Shown one piece after another: positions 8,568-18,109 of a DNA stretch of 64,000 nucleotides. The DNA comes from Halanaerobiaceae bacterium (lineage in GTDB: Bacteria; Bacillota; Halanaerobiia; Halanaerobiales; Halarsenatibacteraceae), in NCBI GenBank assembly GCA_003553225.1, contig PWDW01000060.1, forward strand, positions 36,519-100,518. Direction: 5' to 3'. The position numbers and the translations under genes were made by a program. The notes beneath the pieces are model-generated. The model searched no databases. It saw only the letters and a program-made list of their open reading frames with translations, and was not told the DNA's origin. Every line of letters begins with the position of its first letter. Position 1 is the stretch's first letter.

Positions 8568-9626
8568 TTATTTATCCGAATTTTTTTCTTTTAGTTTCTG
8601 TACTTCCTGTTCCAGTTCCTTAATCCGTTCTTTCAGCTCCGGAAGCCGCCTCAGGCTGGCCCTCTCCTTTAACTCCTGTCTGTGCTTTTGAGCCGGAATA
8701 CCGGAATAAAAACCCTTTTCCTGCAGATCTTTGGAGACCATACCTTTACCCCCTACAGTAATCTCATCACCCAGGGAAACATGATCAACTACTCCCACCT
8801 GCCCGGCGGTTGTGACTCGGTCTCCGGTTTTAGAACTGCCGGCAATTCCGGTCTGACCAGCAATTAGATTATCTTCTCCCAGGCATACATTATGCGCAAT
8901 CTGAACCAGGTTATCTATTTTTGTCCCCTTTTTAATAACTGTTGTGCCGGAGACAGCTCGATCAATACACACACAGGCCCCTATTTCCACATTATCTTCA
9001 ATTTTTACTTTTCCCAGCTGAGGTATTTTTACATTTTCTGTTCCGGACCAGACATAACCAAAACCATCACTGCCGACAACACTTCCGGGACCAATCTCCA
9101 CTCTACAGCCCATACTGGTCCCATGACCGATGACTGCCCGGGGATGTATAACAGAAAAATCACCAATTTCAACTTCTGCCCCCACATAAACACCGGGCGC
9201 TAAAATAACTTCATCCCCAATAATAGCTCTATCATCAACCACTACCCCGGGATGAATACTAACCTCATGGCCCAGTGAAGCTGAATTGGATACTTCTGCA
9301 CTGTCATCTACACCGGGGTTATAGTAAGGCCGGGGAGCAAAAAATCTGGCTGCCCGGGCATAGGCCAGCCGGGGATTATCAACTTTAAGAACATCTATTT
9401 CATAATCCTCTTCCGAAATCTCTTCCGGGATAATTACCAGTCCCGCTTCCGCCTGAACCGCTTTCTCCAGCAGCTGTTTGTTTTCGGCAAAGGTAAGAAT
9501 TCGGGGCCCGCTGTGCCCTATTCCGGCAGCTCCTGTAATTTTTTTTTGGGGGTCTCCCTTTAGGGAACCGGAAACAATCTCGGCCAGTCGAGAAGCTCTT
9601 ATAAATTTCGGATCATTTTCATTCAT
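8568..9626 (-). CDS. lpxD: UDP-3-O-acylglucosamine N-acyltransferase LpxD
   Basis: LpxD adds the N-linked hydroxyacyl chain to UDP-3-O-acylglucosamine. The protein has an N-terminal uridine-binding domain (about 1-100), hexapeptide beta-helix repeats, the family segment GSDGFGYVW and the HNV containing the catalytic His region (VQIAHNVCLGEDN), then a C-terminal helix rich in Glu and Lys. I chose ATG 9626 (352 residues), which overlaps the stop of the upstream ompH-like gene by 8 nt (GATGAATGA), with GGAGG 11 nt upstream. An upstream in-frame start at 9656 would run inside the neighbour. Confidence 0.95.
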   Translation of the reverse strand: MNENDPKFIRASRLAEIVSGSLKGDPQKKITGAAGIGHSGPRILTFAENKQLLEKAVQAEAGLVIIPEEISEEDYEIDVLKVDNPRLAYARAARFFAPRPYYNPGVDDSAEVSNSASLGHEVSIHPGVVVDDRAIIGDEVILAPGVYVGAEVEIGDFSVIHPRAVIGHGTSMGCRVEIGPGSVVGSDGFGYVWSGTENVKIPQLGKVKIEDNVEIGACVCIDRAVSGTTVIKKGTKIDNLVQIAHNVCLGEDNLIAGQTGIAGSSKTGDRVTTAGQVGVVDHVSLGDEITVGGKGMVSKDLQEKGFYSGIPAQKHRQELKERASLRRLPELKERIKELEQEVQKLKEKNSDK

Positions 9627-10044
9627 CTCCCCCACCATCCTCCAGGTGCTTTTCATCCAGAATATTTATCGTTTCCTCAGTTATGTCATTTCCGCCATGA
9701 AAAATACTTTCCTGACTGACAATAATATCCAGGTTTTTCTTTTCCTTTATTACCTGCAGAACATCCTCAATTTCTTGATCAAAATCTTTTTCCAGAGCCT
9801 CTTTTTGGGACAAATACTGCTGATAGGCTTCATCCTGTTCATACTCATCTGAAAAGTCATCCTGAAGCTCACTGCTTAATTCAGCAAGTCTATCCGAATA
9901 ATGCCGGGCCCTGCCGCTTTCTTCAAGCAGATAATCCATATCCAGAACCCCAATCAGGTGTTCTTCTTCTGAACCACAGGCACTTAATAAAATAAAAGCT
10001 GTCGAAACCATTACCACCAGAACAATTATTCTCAATAACTTCAT
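9619..10044 (-). CDS. OmpH/Skp-family lipoprotein
   Basis: This 141-residue protein has a lipoprotein signal with lipobox LLSAC (Cys23), then an OmpH-like sequence: GVLDMDYLLEESGRAR, a charged helical middle and the family C-terminal strand-like VSQESIFHGGNDITEETINIL. Skp/OmpH proteins chaperone unfolded outer-membrane proteins in the periplasm. A lipid-anchored member is unusual, since classical Skp is soluble. It is the second OmpH-like gene in this operon and is translationally coupled to lpxD. Confidence 0.83.
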   Translation of the reverse strand: MKLLRIIVLVVMVSTAFILLSACGSEEEHLIGVLDMDYLLEESGRARHYSDRLAELSSELQDDFSDEYEQDEAYQQYLSQKEALEKDFDQEIEDVLQVIKEKKNLDIIVSQESIFHGGNDITEETINILDEKHLEDGGGDE

Positions 10045-10082
10045 CTCCCCCGGCCCCCATTTGCATAATTACAGCATAATTA

Positions 10083-11012
10083 TCAAAACTGCTCCATCTC
10101 TTCTATTAAATTATGACTTATATCAAGTCCGGTATTTATGTTTTTAGTTATTTCTTTTATTTTATTGGCAATTTCTCTTTCTTTAAGTCCTGTTTTATCC
10201 TGGCGAACATTATCCTGTCTCAATCTTATCTCTTCATTTTTTGCTGCTATTTCTGAAGAAATTTGGTTTAAAATCTGATCTTCATATTCAGAAATGCGCC
10301 TTTCGTATTCAGCCTCCATGGCAGCAATCTCATCTTCGAGATCTCCTTTTAATTCCGACTCTCTCTCCTGTACTTTATCCTCTATTTTCTGTTCTATTTC
10401 TGCAAGCTCATCACGCAGAACATCCCTCTCCTGAGGAGTGAGGTCAAGAACCTCCAGTTTAAGACTAATTTTGAAAATTTCTGTATAATAGTCTTTTAAC
10501 AGTTCCTGTTCCAGTTCTTTTAGTTCAGGAAAATTAATATTTTTAAGCTCTGAAATTTCCTCCTCTAAAACAGACAGCAGTTCTTCTCTTTTCTGTTCAA
10601 TCTTCTGGTTTCTTTCCTGTTCTTTTTTTTCTCTAAATGCTTTTAACTCCCGGGCCAGCTCCTGCTCTTTGTCTTCTATAATTTGCTCATATTTCTGATG
10701 AATTTTATTTTTTTCCTGTTCAATTAGCCTTTGTTTTTTTTCTTCTGCTGTTTGAATATTCTCTTCTTCTCTTGCAGCATGAACTGGAATAAACTCTCTT
10801 TGAAATTTAGCAGCAATCATATCCTCAATTCTTTGTCCTGAAGTCTCAACTTCATCAAATTCGGCCTTTAATTCTGGTAAAGAAACCTGTAATTCAGGTT
10901 GATCTGAAGGAGGGACCAGGCCAAAGAAAATTATTATAACCAGCAGCACAAAAATCAAAACAGCAGCTGTAAAAATTAAACTAATACTGCTTTTAAATAC
11001 TTCTTTCAGCAT
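10083..11012 (-). CDS. Membrane-anchored coiled-coil protein, function unknown
   Basis: I do not recognise this family. The 309 residues comprise one N-terminal helix (about 10-31, FTAAVLIFVLLVIIIFFGLV) and then an almost continuous charged coiled coil (about 80-290) dominated by Glu, Lys, Gln and Arg. With positive residues before the helix, the coiled coil should face the periplasm. It lies between two ompH-like genes (17 nt after one, 38 nt before the other) and next to bamA. An inferred role is as an anchored periplasmic chaperone or spacer; an expanded, membrane-tethered OmpH relative is possible. Start ATG follows AGGAGGGATTAGC. Confidence 0.7.
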   Translation of the reverse strand: MLKEVFKSSISLIFTAAVLIFVLLVIIIFFGLVPPSDQPELQVSLPELKAEFDEVETSGQRIEDMIAAKFQREFIPVHAAREEENIQTAEEKKQRLIEQEKNKIHQKYEQIIEDKEQELARELKAFREKKEQERNQKIEQKREELLSVLEEEISELKNINFPELKELEQELLKDYYTEIFKISLKLEVLDLTPQERDVLRDELAEIEQKIEDKVQERESELKGDLEDEIAAMEAEYERRISEYEDQILNQISSEIAAKNEEIRLRQDNVRQDKTGLKEREIANKIKEITKNINTGLDISHNLIEEMEQF

Positions 11013-11029
11013 GCTAATCCCTCCTTTTC

Positions 11030-11488
11030 TTATTTCTGTCCCTGTAGCTCTTCAGCTTTTTTTAACACCCCGGGAGTGAGATCATAACCCCCAACCCAGA
11101 CTTCCTCTTCTTTAAAGACCAGATCGACTTCCTTTTCAGCAGCGGTTTTTTCAATTATATCATATATCTCCACCAGCAGCTGGTCTATGAGCTCCTGCCT
11201 CTGCTGATTCATTTCCTCCTGATATTCCTTTATTAGCTGACGGTGTTTTTGGGGATCAGTATCAGAAAGTTTTTCATTAAGCTCAGCTTCCTTTGCCCTG
11301 AATAGTTCAGCCAGTTTATCTTCTGCTTCTTTTCTGCCGGGATACCGGGAAAAGATTTCTTCCACACTGACATATGCCGCCGTAAATTCAAGCTCGGAAT
11401 TCTCTTCTGTAAAATGATTTATCCCGTATACAGAAAAAGAAACAATCAGCACCAACATGATTATCAATATAATATATTTTACCGACAT
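11030..11488 (-). CDS. OmpH/Skp-family periplasmic chaperone
   Basis: The 152-residue protein has an N-terminal hydrophobic helix (about 4-24) that may act as signal or anchor, then AAYVSVEEIFSRYPG, a long charged helical hairpin region and a C-terminal VDLVFKEEEVWVGGYDLTPGVL typical of OmpH. It lies directly downstream of bamA (52 nt), the usual bamA-skp order. It should hold outer-membrane proteins on the way to BamA. Lack of a clear AxA cleavage site means it might stay anchored in the inner membrane. Confidence 0.86.
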   Translation of the reverse strand: MSVKYIILIIMLVLIVSFSVYGINHFTEENSELEFTAAYVSVEEIFSRYPGRKEAEDKLAELFRAKEAELNEKLSDTDPQKHRQLIKEYQEEMNQQRQELIDQLLVEIYDIIEKTAAEKEVDLVFKEEEVWVGGYDLTPGVLKKAEELQGQK

Positions 11489-11539
11489 AACCGGCCTCTC
11501 CTCTCAATCACTTGAGTATCTGTATGTTTTCTCAAAAAA

Positions 11540-13270
11540 TTAAAATGTCTGTCCTATACTGAAGTGAGGTTTCCCCTGAAAATCATCATTCCATCCAAAA
11601 TCAAAACGCAGCTGACCCACCGGGGTGTCCATTCTAACACCCAGACCGGCCGCAAATCTTAAATCAGAGATATTAATTGCTTCATTGTAATCCCAGACAT
11701 AACCGGTATCAGCAAATAGTACTCCGGTGAAATTATCTTCCAGCAGGAAACGATATTCAAGGTTGGTTAAAAATAAGTGCTCACCTCGAAATTCTCCAAA
11801 ATCAAAACCACGCAGGGTCTCTGAACCACCCAGAGAAAATTTTTGTCCGGACGGCAGAATCCCATTTGAGGTTCCGGCTCTCGTGCGTACAGCCCAGGCC
11901 TGGTCTTCTTCAAAGCCGGGAATATACCTTCTAATATCGGCATCCAGTTTGGTGAATTCCTGGTCACTGCCCAGAATTGGCCCTGCATATTCAAGAGAAA
12001 AATCATCCAGACTACCTTCCCGGGGATTGAAAGCATGATCCCGGGTATCCTGACTAACATTGAAGGTTAAACTGCTAATTCTATTTTCACTTATTAGATC
12101 ATCTTCTGCAGTATATTCTTTAGAATTGAACAGTCTATATCTTAAACTACCATCCCAGATATCAGTAATAGGGTGCCCCAGAGTAAGAGAACCACCTCGC
12201 TCATGCCTGTAGGCAATTTCTTCTTCTTCACTGTAATGATCTTTTTCACGATCATATATATTGGCCCCTACAGAAAGATGTGAACCGAGAAAACGCGGTT
12301 CCTGAAATTCCAGAGAGAGATCCCGGACTCCTCCAAATTCCCAGAGAAAAGAGATTCTTTGTCCATAACCCAGCAGATTCTGTTCACGAACATTTATTCT
12401 TCCGATCCAGCCCTCTTCACTGCTCCAGGAACCACCTACATTAAGCACACCTGTCTGGCGTTCTTTAATATTAAGCACAATATCAATATCACTGCTGCCG
12501 GTCTCAGTCTGGACAGGTTCCGGATTTATTTCTTCAAAAAATTCCAGCATATATAAATTCCTGATATTTTCCTGAAGTTCAGGTATTCTAATAGGCTCAC
12601 CCTGCTGTAATGTTATTTCTCTCAGAATAACAAAATCCTCGGTTTTGGTGTTTCCCTCAAGCATTAATTCATTAAGCACACCAACGGACAGGGGTACTGT
12701 TAGTTCACCATCTCTGGTAATCTCAACATTATCAAAATCGATAAAGTGATTGGAACCGGAATACCCATAAACCGGTAGATAACCTTCCTGATTCATATGA
12801 TCTTCGATATTTCTCAAGCCCTGACCGATCTGGCCCATATTAATTACCTCACCCAGCTCAATGTTCATTATATCCAGGAGAGTTTCTTTATCATAAACTG
12901 TTTCTCCAATAAAATTAACCTCCTGTAAAACTGGATTTTCTATAACATTTATTACAAGTTCAACACCCTGTTCATACTCCCTGAGATCAGGTGCAACCCT
13001 CTGAAAATAATCAAGATCAAAAATGCTCTGCAGATCCTGACGAAGAAGATCTTCATCCAGTTCATCACCAGGCTCAATTTGCATAACTTCCCTGATCGTT
13101 TCCTCAGATATATTCTCATTTCCCGAAAAAGTTATTTTTTCAATTACAGGTTCTTCTCTTTGAATTGTTATGTCCTCTTCTATTTCCTGGTCTGGCAGCT
13201 GAGCTGATGTAAAATTAGAAAAAACAAACAAAAGAAGAATACATAACACCATAATATTTATTTTTTTCAT
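11540..13270 (-). CDS. bamA: Outer-membrane protein assembly factor BamA
   Basis: BamA inserts beta-barrel proteins into the outer membrane. The 576-residue protein has a signal peptide (1-23, FTSAQ), three POTRA repeats by eye (about 42-112, 113-200, 200-275; each with a pattern like ITFSGNENISEETI) and a C-terminal Omp85 barrel. LRGFDFGEFRG matches the conserved (V/I)RGF loop-6 motif, and the chain ends in Phe (FSIGQTF), the usual barrel signal. E. coli BamA has five POTRAs and 810 residues, so this is a short form. It stands between tamB and ompH. Confidence 0.94.
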   Translation of the reverse strand: MKKINIMVLCILLLFVFSNFTSAQLPDQEIEEDITIQREEPVIEKITFSGNENISEETIREVMQIEPGDELDEDLLRQDLQSIFDLDYFQRVAPDLREYEQGVELVINVIENPVLQEVNFIGETVYDKETLLDIMNIELGEVINMGQIGQGLRNIEDHMNQEGYLPVYGYSGSNHFIDFDNVEITRDGELTVPLSVGVLNELMLEGNTKTEDFVILREITLQQGEPIRIPELQENIRNLYMLEFFEEINPEPVQTETGSSDIDIVLNIKERQTGVLNVGGSWSSEEGWIGRINVREQNLLGYGQRISFLWEFGGVRDLSLEFQEPRFLGSHLSVGANIYDREKDHYSEEEEIAYRHERGGSLTLGHPITDIWDGSLRYRLFNSKEYTAEDDLISENRISSLTFNVSQDTRDHAFNPREGSLDDFSLEYAGPILGSDQEFTKLDADIRRYIPGFEEDQAWAVRTRAGTSNGILPSGQKFSLGGSETLRGFDFGEFRGEHLFLTNLEYRFLLEDNFTGVLFADTGYVWDYNEAINISDLRFAAGLGVRMDTPVGQLRFDFGWNDDFQGKPHFSIGQTF

Positions 13271-13309
13271 TTTTTAATCCTCCCCAAAACTCTTTTTTTA
13301 AATAAATAA

Positions 13310-16300
13310 TTAAAACTCAATAATTGTTTCCAGTGATATTCGATATTCATCATCTCCATACCAGGTTCCATCCAGATAAGTATTAGCACCCAGGCGATAT
13401 TTGAATGAAAACTCATCTTCCCTGTAATCCGGTGTGATTGAAGCCGAGTATTCCATGTAAAGTCTGTCCGACAGATCCTTACCCATTATTACATCAACTC
13501 TGTTATCCAGCCCTATATCATAGGCATCAATGGTAAAGGTATCCAGTTCCAGATATTCCCTTACATCCCCGGCAACCCGTTCAACAAAATCCAGCTGAAA
13601 TGTTTCCTGCAGAAAACGAATAAATTCTCTATTAATCGCCTGCATAATACTGGGATCTTCTTCTGCAAATTCACCCAGTCCACCCCTTCGGACAAGAAGT
13701 GACAAAATTTCATCTTCAGCCAGTGGTGGTTGGGATTCAAAAGAAGTCTGCATATTATCTGCCGGACCACTAACCACAGCATATATCCGGTTACCATCAA
13801 CCACTGTAGAAGCCCGGGCATGGATTCGGGGAATATAATCAAGATGCCGCTGAAAGTTTGCAGAAGCCTCCTGGAGATTAAAACGATTATTATAATAAGC
13901 AAAGGTTCCTTCAGTACTGGAAAGATTTCCGTCTATGGAAACATCACCTTCATAATATTGAAGATTGATACTTCCCTCTTCAACTAATATGCGAAGCCGA
14001 TCATTGCTGGTAAAATAAACTTCGGAACCGGGGTATATATTAATATCTACCGCCGGACTAAATATAGTTTCACTCTCATCAGTGGGCCAGTCAAAGGGAG
14101 TACTTACAGTAAAGTTTTTTGTGGTTATATCACCGGCAAAAACAGGCCGGTAAAAGGAACCACTAATTGTTATATCCGGATCAATAAGACCTTCATAGGA
14201 ACCACGGGCAAAAGGAATATTTTGACCGTAAAGAACCAGGTCCCAGAAATCATCAAAATCAAATATATTAATTTGTCCGGAAAGATTTACCTCTTCCTCC
14301 CCATAAACTCCCAAAAAGTCTTCAAAAATAATAGCCTGTTCGGAAAATCTCATAACACCTTCCAGCTGACTTACTGTTTCCGGAAAACCCAGTTCCATAT
14401 CTCGTCCCTCAAGTTCAACCAGCCCCTCCAGCTGAGGTTCCCGGCGGGTACCGGTCAATTTTATGCTGCCGGTTAAATCACCTTCAAAAATTTTCAGCTC
14501 TTCCATTTCTCCGGCTAGAAAATTCAGGGGAACACGATCTAAGTTCACCTCAAAATTCAGCTCCTGAATATCCGCCAGATGAACATCTCCGGTAATATCC
14601 AGCTTCCTATCTTCATCAAAATCGATACTCTGTTCCACCGAAAGAGTCCTGTCTGAATTTAACTGCAGATTGCCTTTTATTAAAGGTATGTTAAACTGCA
14701 TAAAGTTTATATCATTAATTTCACTCTCTATATTTAAGTTAGGTTCTCTGATATCACCATTTACCCGGCCGGAAAAGTTTGCCCGGCCGGAAACAGGTAC
14801 CTCTCCACCTTCCAGAGCTAAATGATGTTCTATATAAAGGTTATCACCATTTATATCAAGACCAAGCTCTCTACCGATAGAACCCTGAATAATAATTTCT
14901 GCTCCCCTCTCTTTACTCTGTTCCTCATCTGCCGGGAGCTCACTTCTGCCTTCACCACCTCTAAAATCCAACTCAGCCCGGGGCTCATTCCAGGGCCCCC
15001 TCAGCTGGGCCTCTCCCACCAATAAAAAATCATTCTGGAAATCCTGGAAAAATAGATCTATGTCCAGTAGCCGGACAAAAGAATTCAGATTTCCGTTTTC
15101 TGTTCTCATATCCAGAAATAATTCGGGAATATCACTCAGGGAGTGTATTTCACCCTCAACATTATATTCTCCTCCTCCAAATCTTCCTTCAAGCTGCTGA
15201 ACTGTGATCTCATCTGCTTTATATAAACCTGTTCCCGAAATAGATTTTACAGATATATTCTCATATTTTAGCTCCTCAGAATTTAATTCAAAATCAATTT
15301 CCGGATTATCCAGAGTACCTTCCAGTTCACCTCTGGCCTGTACTGTACCCTGCAGATCATATTGATTTATATAATCTCCGGGAGCAAAATTGTCAAGTTT
15401 AAAATTGCCTGTAATCATTTCCTCAGTATACAATCCTGTCCCCTGAAGAACTGTGTTCTTTTTTAATGCCTCAAATTTATTGATTTCAAAAACCTTATCC
15501 CGGGAGGACAAAAAAGAAAACTGGAGATCATCTATCTCATAATTTTCTCCAAAAATAAGAATAGTTTCTGCCGAATACACCTCACCCTCAATTAGTGGAT
15601 TATCCGGTTCACCACTGACCTTAAGATCCATATCAAAATGTCCTGCCGCCGGTATATTGATCCCCATAAGCTCCTGTATATTACTATATTTTAGGTCAGA
15701 CAGGGACAGCACAGCTTCTATCTGATTCCCGGTATCAGCGGTGTTAATCCACCCCTCTCCCGATACATGGCACTCCGACCAGTAAAAACCCATCTTTTTT
15801 ACTTCTACTTTCTGCTGTTCATATACAATGTTTGCAGTTAAATCCTCTATCCTGTGTTCATTATAATAACCCCGGGATAAATCTATATCCATTGTTACCC
15901 GGGGCTGGTTCCAGGCCCCCTTAAGCTGACCTGAAAAAGAGGGACTGCCCTCCAGGCTGTTAACCTCAAACCAGGATAAATTATTATTATCTAAATAATA
16001 TTCAACCAGAGCAATATCCATTTCAGATGACCGGAAATCTATATTCCACTTTTGGTCACCGGTATTTAAGGTACCATCAAATAAAATATCACCCCGGGGA
16101 GTGCTGACTTCTCCTGCACTAAAGTAAAGACTATTTTCAGAAAAAAGCAGATCCGTACTGGCCTCCTGAACGGGATGCTTTAGACCTTTTATATCATATA
16201 TATTTACATCTCCCATTACCATCATATTTTCCAGATTCATCTGCTTTCCAGTCAGTTTTAAATCCAGATCAGCTTTTCCGTCCAGCTGCTGCAGATAATC

Positions 16301-17932
16301 ATTTCCAGTATAATCTTTAAAAAAATCTAATTGTAAACTGTTCCCTGAAACACTAAAACTGTATTCCTGAGTTCGGGGCCTGTAAACCCCCTCCAGAAAA
16401 GCATGACTGTCCACACCCCTGTATAAATTCATATATTCCAGAAAAACCAAATTGTCTTTATATAACATTTCCAGCTCCAGGGAATCCACTTGTTCATCTC
16501 TTATCAATACCTGATTAAGGTCTGCGGTAAGGTGAATATCCGGGTTTTCAATTAAACCCTGCAGATAAAGTTCCATTTCACCGGTTCCCCTGATCTCAAA
16601 AAGACCATAATTTTCCAGCTGAAGTCCTCTTTCGCCCAGTACCAGATTTTCTGTGGCTAAATTAATACTATACCGGGGTTTATCAGAAAAAATTTCCCTA
16701 ACTGCACCTTCCATATTTAATCTGTTATTTTGATATATAAGATCTATATTTTCTAAAATAGCAGTCTCCAGTCCGGAATCAAATAAAAGCCGGCCCTGAA
16801 TGTCTTCCAGTGAATGACTGTCTATGCTGTCCCGGTAACTAAAATTTAGTCCCACCTGCTGAAACTCTGCTGTACCCCGATACTCAGAAGCTTCAAAACC
16901 ACTCCCTCTTAACAAAAATCTTAAATCGGTGGTCCCTTTTAAATCTGTCACCTGAATGCTGTCACCTATGATAAACTCTTCTTCAGCAATAATATCGGCC
17001 ACAAGATCTACAGCAGCAGATTCAAGGGCAAAAACACCCTCCCAGCCCTCATTATGCAGGGCAAAATTAAAGGAAATGTTATCTAAAGATAAATGGGATA
17101 TTTCCAGATCATTGTATGCAAAATTATCCAGCACTAAAGAAGAACCAAGATTGATATCCACTTCCCTATCCCTGATCTCAATTATACCTTCTGTATTAGT
17201 TAGTAAAATTTGGCTTTGTACCTCTTTCTGGTGCAGATGATAATTCAGCCTGCCATCCTTAATATAAATATTCAGACTGCCCAGCCGGGATAAAATATCA
17301 TCTTCTCCTGATTCAGAAAAAAAGTTTTCTCCCGTATCAGACACTGGCTGGAGATCAGGGCCTTTTAAAGCAATATAATTAATTTCATGCAGCCAGTTAT
17401 CCGGAGCACGGAGCAGATCCAGAAAATTATAACTTACGGCCAATTCATCGGCCGTAAGAACATTTCCCTCCCAGCCAATTTCTATATCATGAAATACAAT
17501 TTCATTAAGCGGCCAGTAGTCAACTTCCTGGAATACCAGTTCCAGATCAAGCTCCTGTTTTAAATCTTCAATGAAATTTAGCCTCAGCTCTTCCAGAGGC
17601 TCTCTGAGATAATTTTCTATAAATTCTGGTATTTTATCTGAAGCCTGAAAGGAGGGTATTTCTATTTCCTTGAGATCAGCAGTATAGCCAGCGGCTTTTT
17701 CCCGCAGGTCAGACCATAATTCCGTCCGGGAAAAGTCAAAAGACAGGTCCAGAGAAAAATCAATGTTCTCCGGGGAAAAATCTTCCTGCACTGCCTCCCA
17801 CATACTGGAGACATCCTCTCGAGCCTCAGTAACCATATTCATTAATAACAGGCCACCTTCTCTTATTATAAAGAATCCGGCCCCACTTATTATAAAAAAT
17901 AAAATTACCAGTACAGCTATTCTCCACTTCAT
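13310..17932 (-). CDS. tamB: TamB/YtfN-family envelope bridge protein
   Basis: A 1540-residue protein with one N-terminal membrane helix (about 6-27) followed by a very long repetitive beta-strand region (AsmA-like pattern of alternating hydrophobic residues) and a DUF490/TamB C-terminal domain (about 1200-1540, with GDITTKNFTVSTPF, EGTFAYYNNRF and the terminal YRISLETIIEF). TamB-like proteins span the periplasm, now thought to move phospholipids to the outer membrane and to aid outer-membrane protein assembly. It lies 39 nt upstream of bamA; no tamA is present in the window, so partnership with BamA is plausible. Confidence 0.92.
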   Translation of the reverse strand: MKWRIAVLVILFFIISGAGFFIIREGGLLLMNMVTEAREDVSSMWEAVQEDFSPENIDFSLDLSFDFSRTELWSDLREKAAGYTADLKEIEIPSFQASDKIPEFIENYLREPLEELRLNFIEDLKQELDLELVFQEVDYWPLNEIVFHDIEIGWEGNVLTADELAVSYNFLDLLRAPDNWLHEINYIALKGPDLQPVSDTGENFFSESGEDDILSRLGSLNIYIKDGRLNYHLHQKEVQSQILLTNTEGIIEIRDREVDINLGSSLVLDNFAYNDLEISHLSLDNISFNFALHNEGWEGVFALESAAVDLVADIIAEEEFIIGDSIQVTDLKGTTDLRFLLRGSGFEASEYRGTAEFQQVGLNFSYRDSIDSHSLEDIQGRLLFDSGLETAILENIDLIYQNNRLNMEGAVREIFSDKPRYSINLATENLVLGERGLQLENYGLFEIRGTGEMELYLQGLIENPDIHLTADLNQVLIRDEQVDSLELEMLYKDNLVFLEYMNLYRGVDSHAFLEGVYRPRTQEYSFSVSGNSLQLDFFKDYTGNDYLQQLDGKADLDLKLTGKQMNLENMMVMGDVNIYDIKGLKHPVQEASTDLLFSENSLYFSAGEVSTPRGDILFDGTLNTGDQKWNIDFRSSEMDIALVEYYLDNNNLSWFEVNSLEGSPSFSGQLKGAWNQPRVTMDIDLSRGYYNEHRIEDLTANIVYEQQKVEVKKMGFYWSECHVSGEGWINTADTGNQIEAVLSLSDLKYSNIQELMGINIPAAGHFDMDLKVSGEPDNPLIEGEVYSAETILIFGENYEIDDLQFSFLSSRDKVFEINKFEALKKNTVLQGTGLYTEEMITGNFKLDNFAPGDYINQYDLQGTVQARGELEGTLDNPEIDFELNSEELKYENISVKSISGTGLYKADEITVQQLEGRFGGGEYNVEGEIHSLSDIPELFLDMRTENGNLNSFVRLLDIDLFFQDFQNDFLLVGEAQLRGPWNEPRAELDFRGGEGRSELPADEEQSKERGAEIIIQGSIGRELGLDINGDNLYIEHHLALEGGEVPVSGRANFSGRVNGDIREPNLNIESEINDINFMQFNIPLIKGNLQLNSDRTLSVEQSIDFDEDRKLDITGDVHLADIQELNFEVNLDRVPLNFLAGEMEELKIFEGDLTGSIKLTGTRREPQLEGLVELEGRDMELGFPETVSQLEGVMRFSEQAIIFEDFLGVYGEEEVNLSGQINIFDFDDFWDLVLYGQNIPFARGSYEGLIDPDITISGSFYRPVFAGDITTKNFTVSTPFDWPTDESETIFSPAVDINIYPGSEVYFTSNDRLRILVEEGSINLQYYEGDVSIDGNLSSTEGTFAYYNNRFNLQEASANFQRHLDYIPRIHARASTVVDGNRIYAVVSGPADNMQTSFESQPPLAEDEILSLLVRRGGLGEFAEEDPSIMQAINREFIRFLQETFQLDFVERVAGDVREYLELDTFTIDAYDIGLDNRVDVIMGKDLSDRLYMEYSASITPDYREDEFSFKYRLGANTYLDGTWYGDDEYRISLETIIEF

Positions 17933-18109
17933 AAATTAGTCCTCCATGAAACCTGTTATTAATGATATTATAGATTTATTATTTCTGCAAATAAAATAGG
18001 GCTCTATAAACTATCTTAACCAAATATTAATATTTATTAATAATTTTTAAATCAATAAATCAAAGTATGTTTTTTGCTGGTTTTTTTGTTTTCTATTATT
18101 GCCCCTTTT

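Noticed and set aside
17960..17996. TATAAT-like promoter in front of tamB
   Set aside because: A -10 hexamer is present but the -35 region (TTTATT) is poor and the AT-rich context makes chance matches likely.
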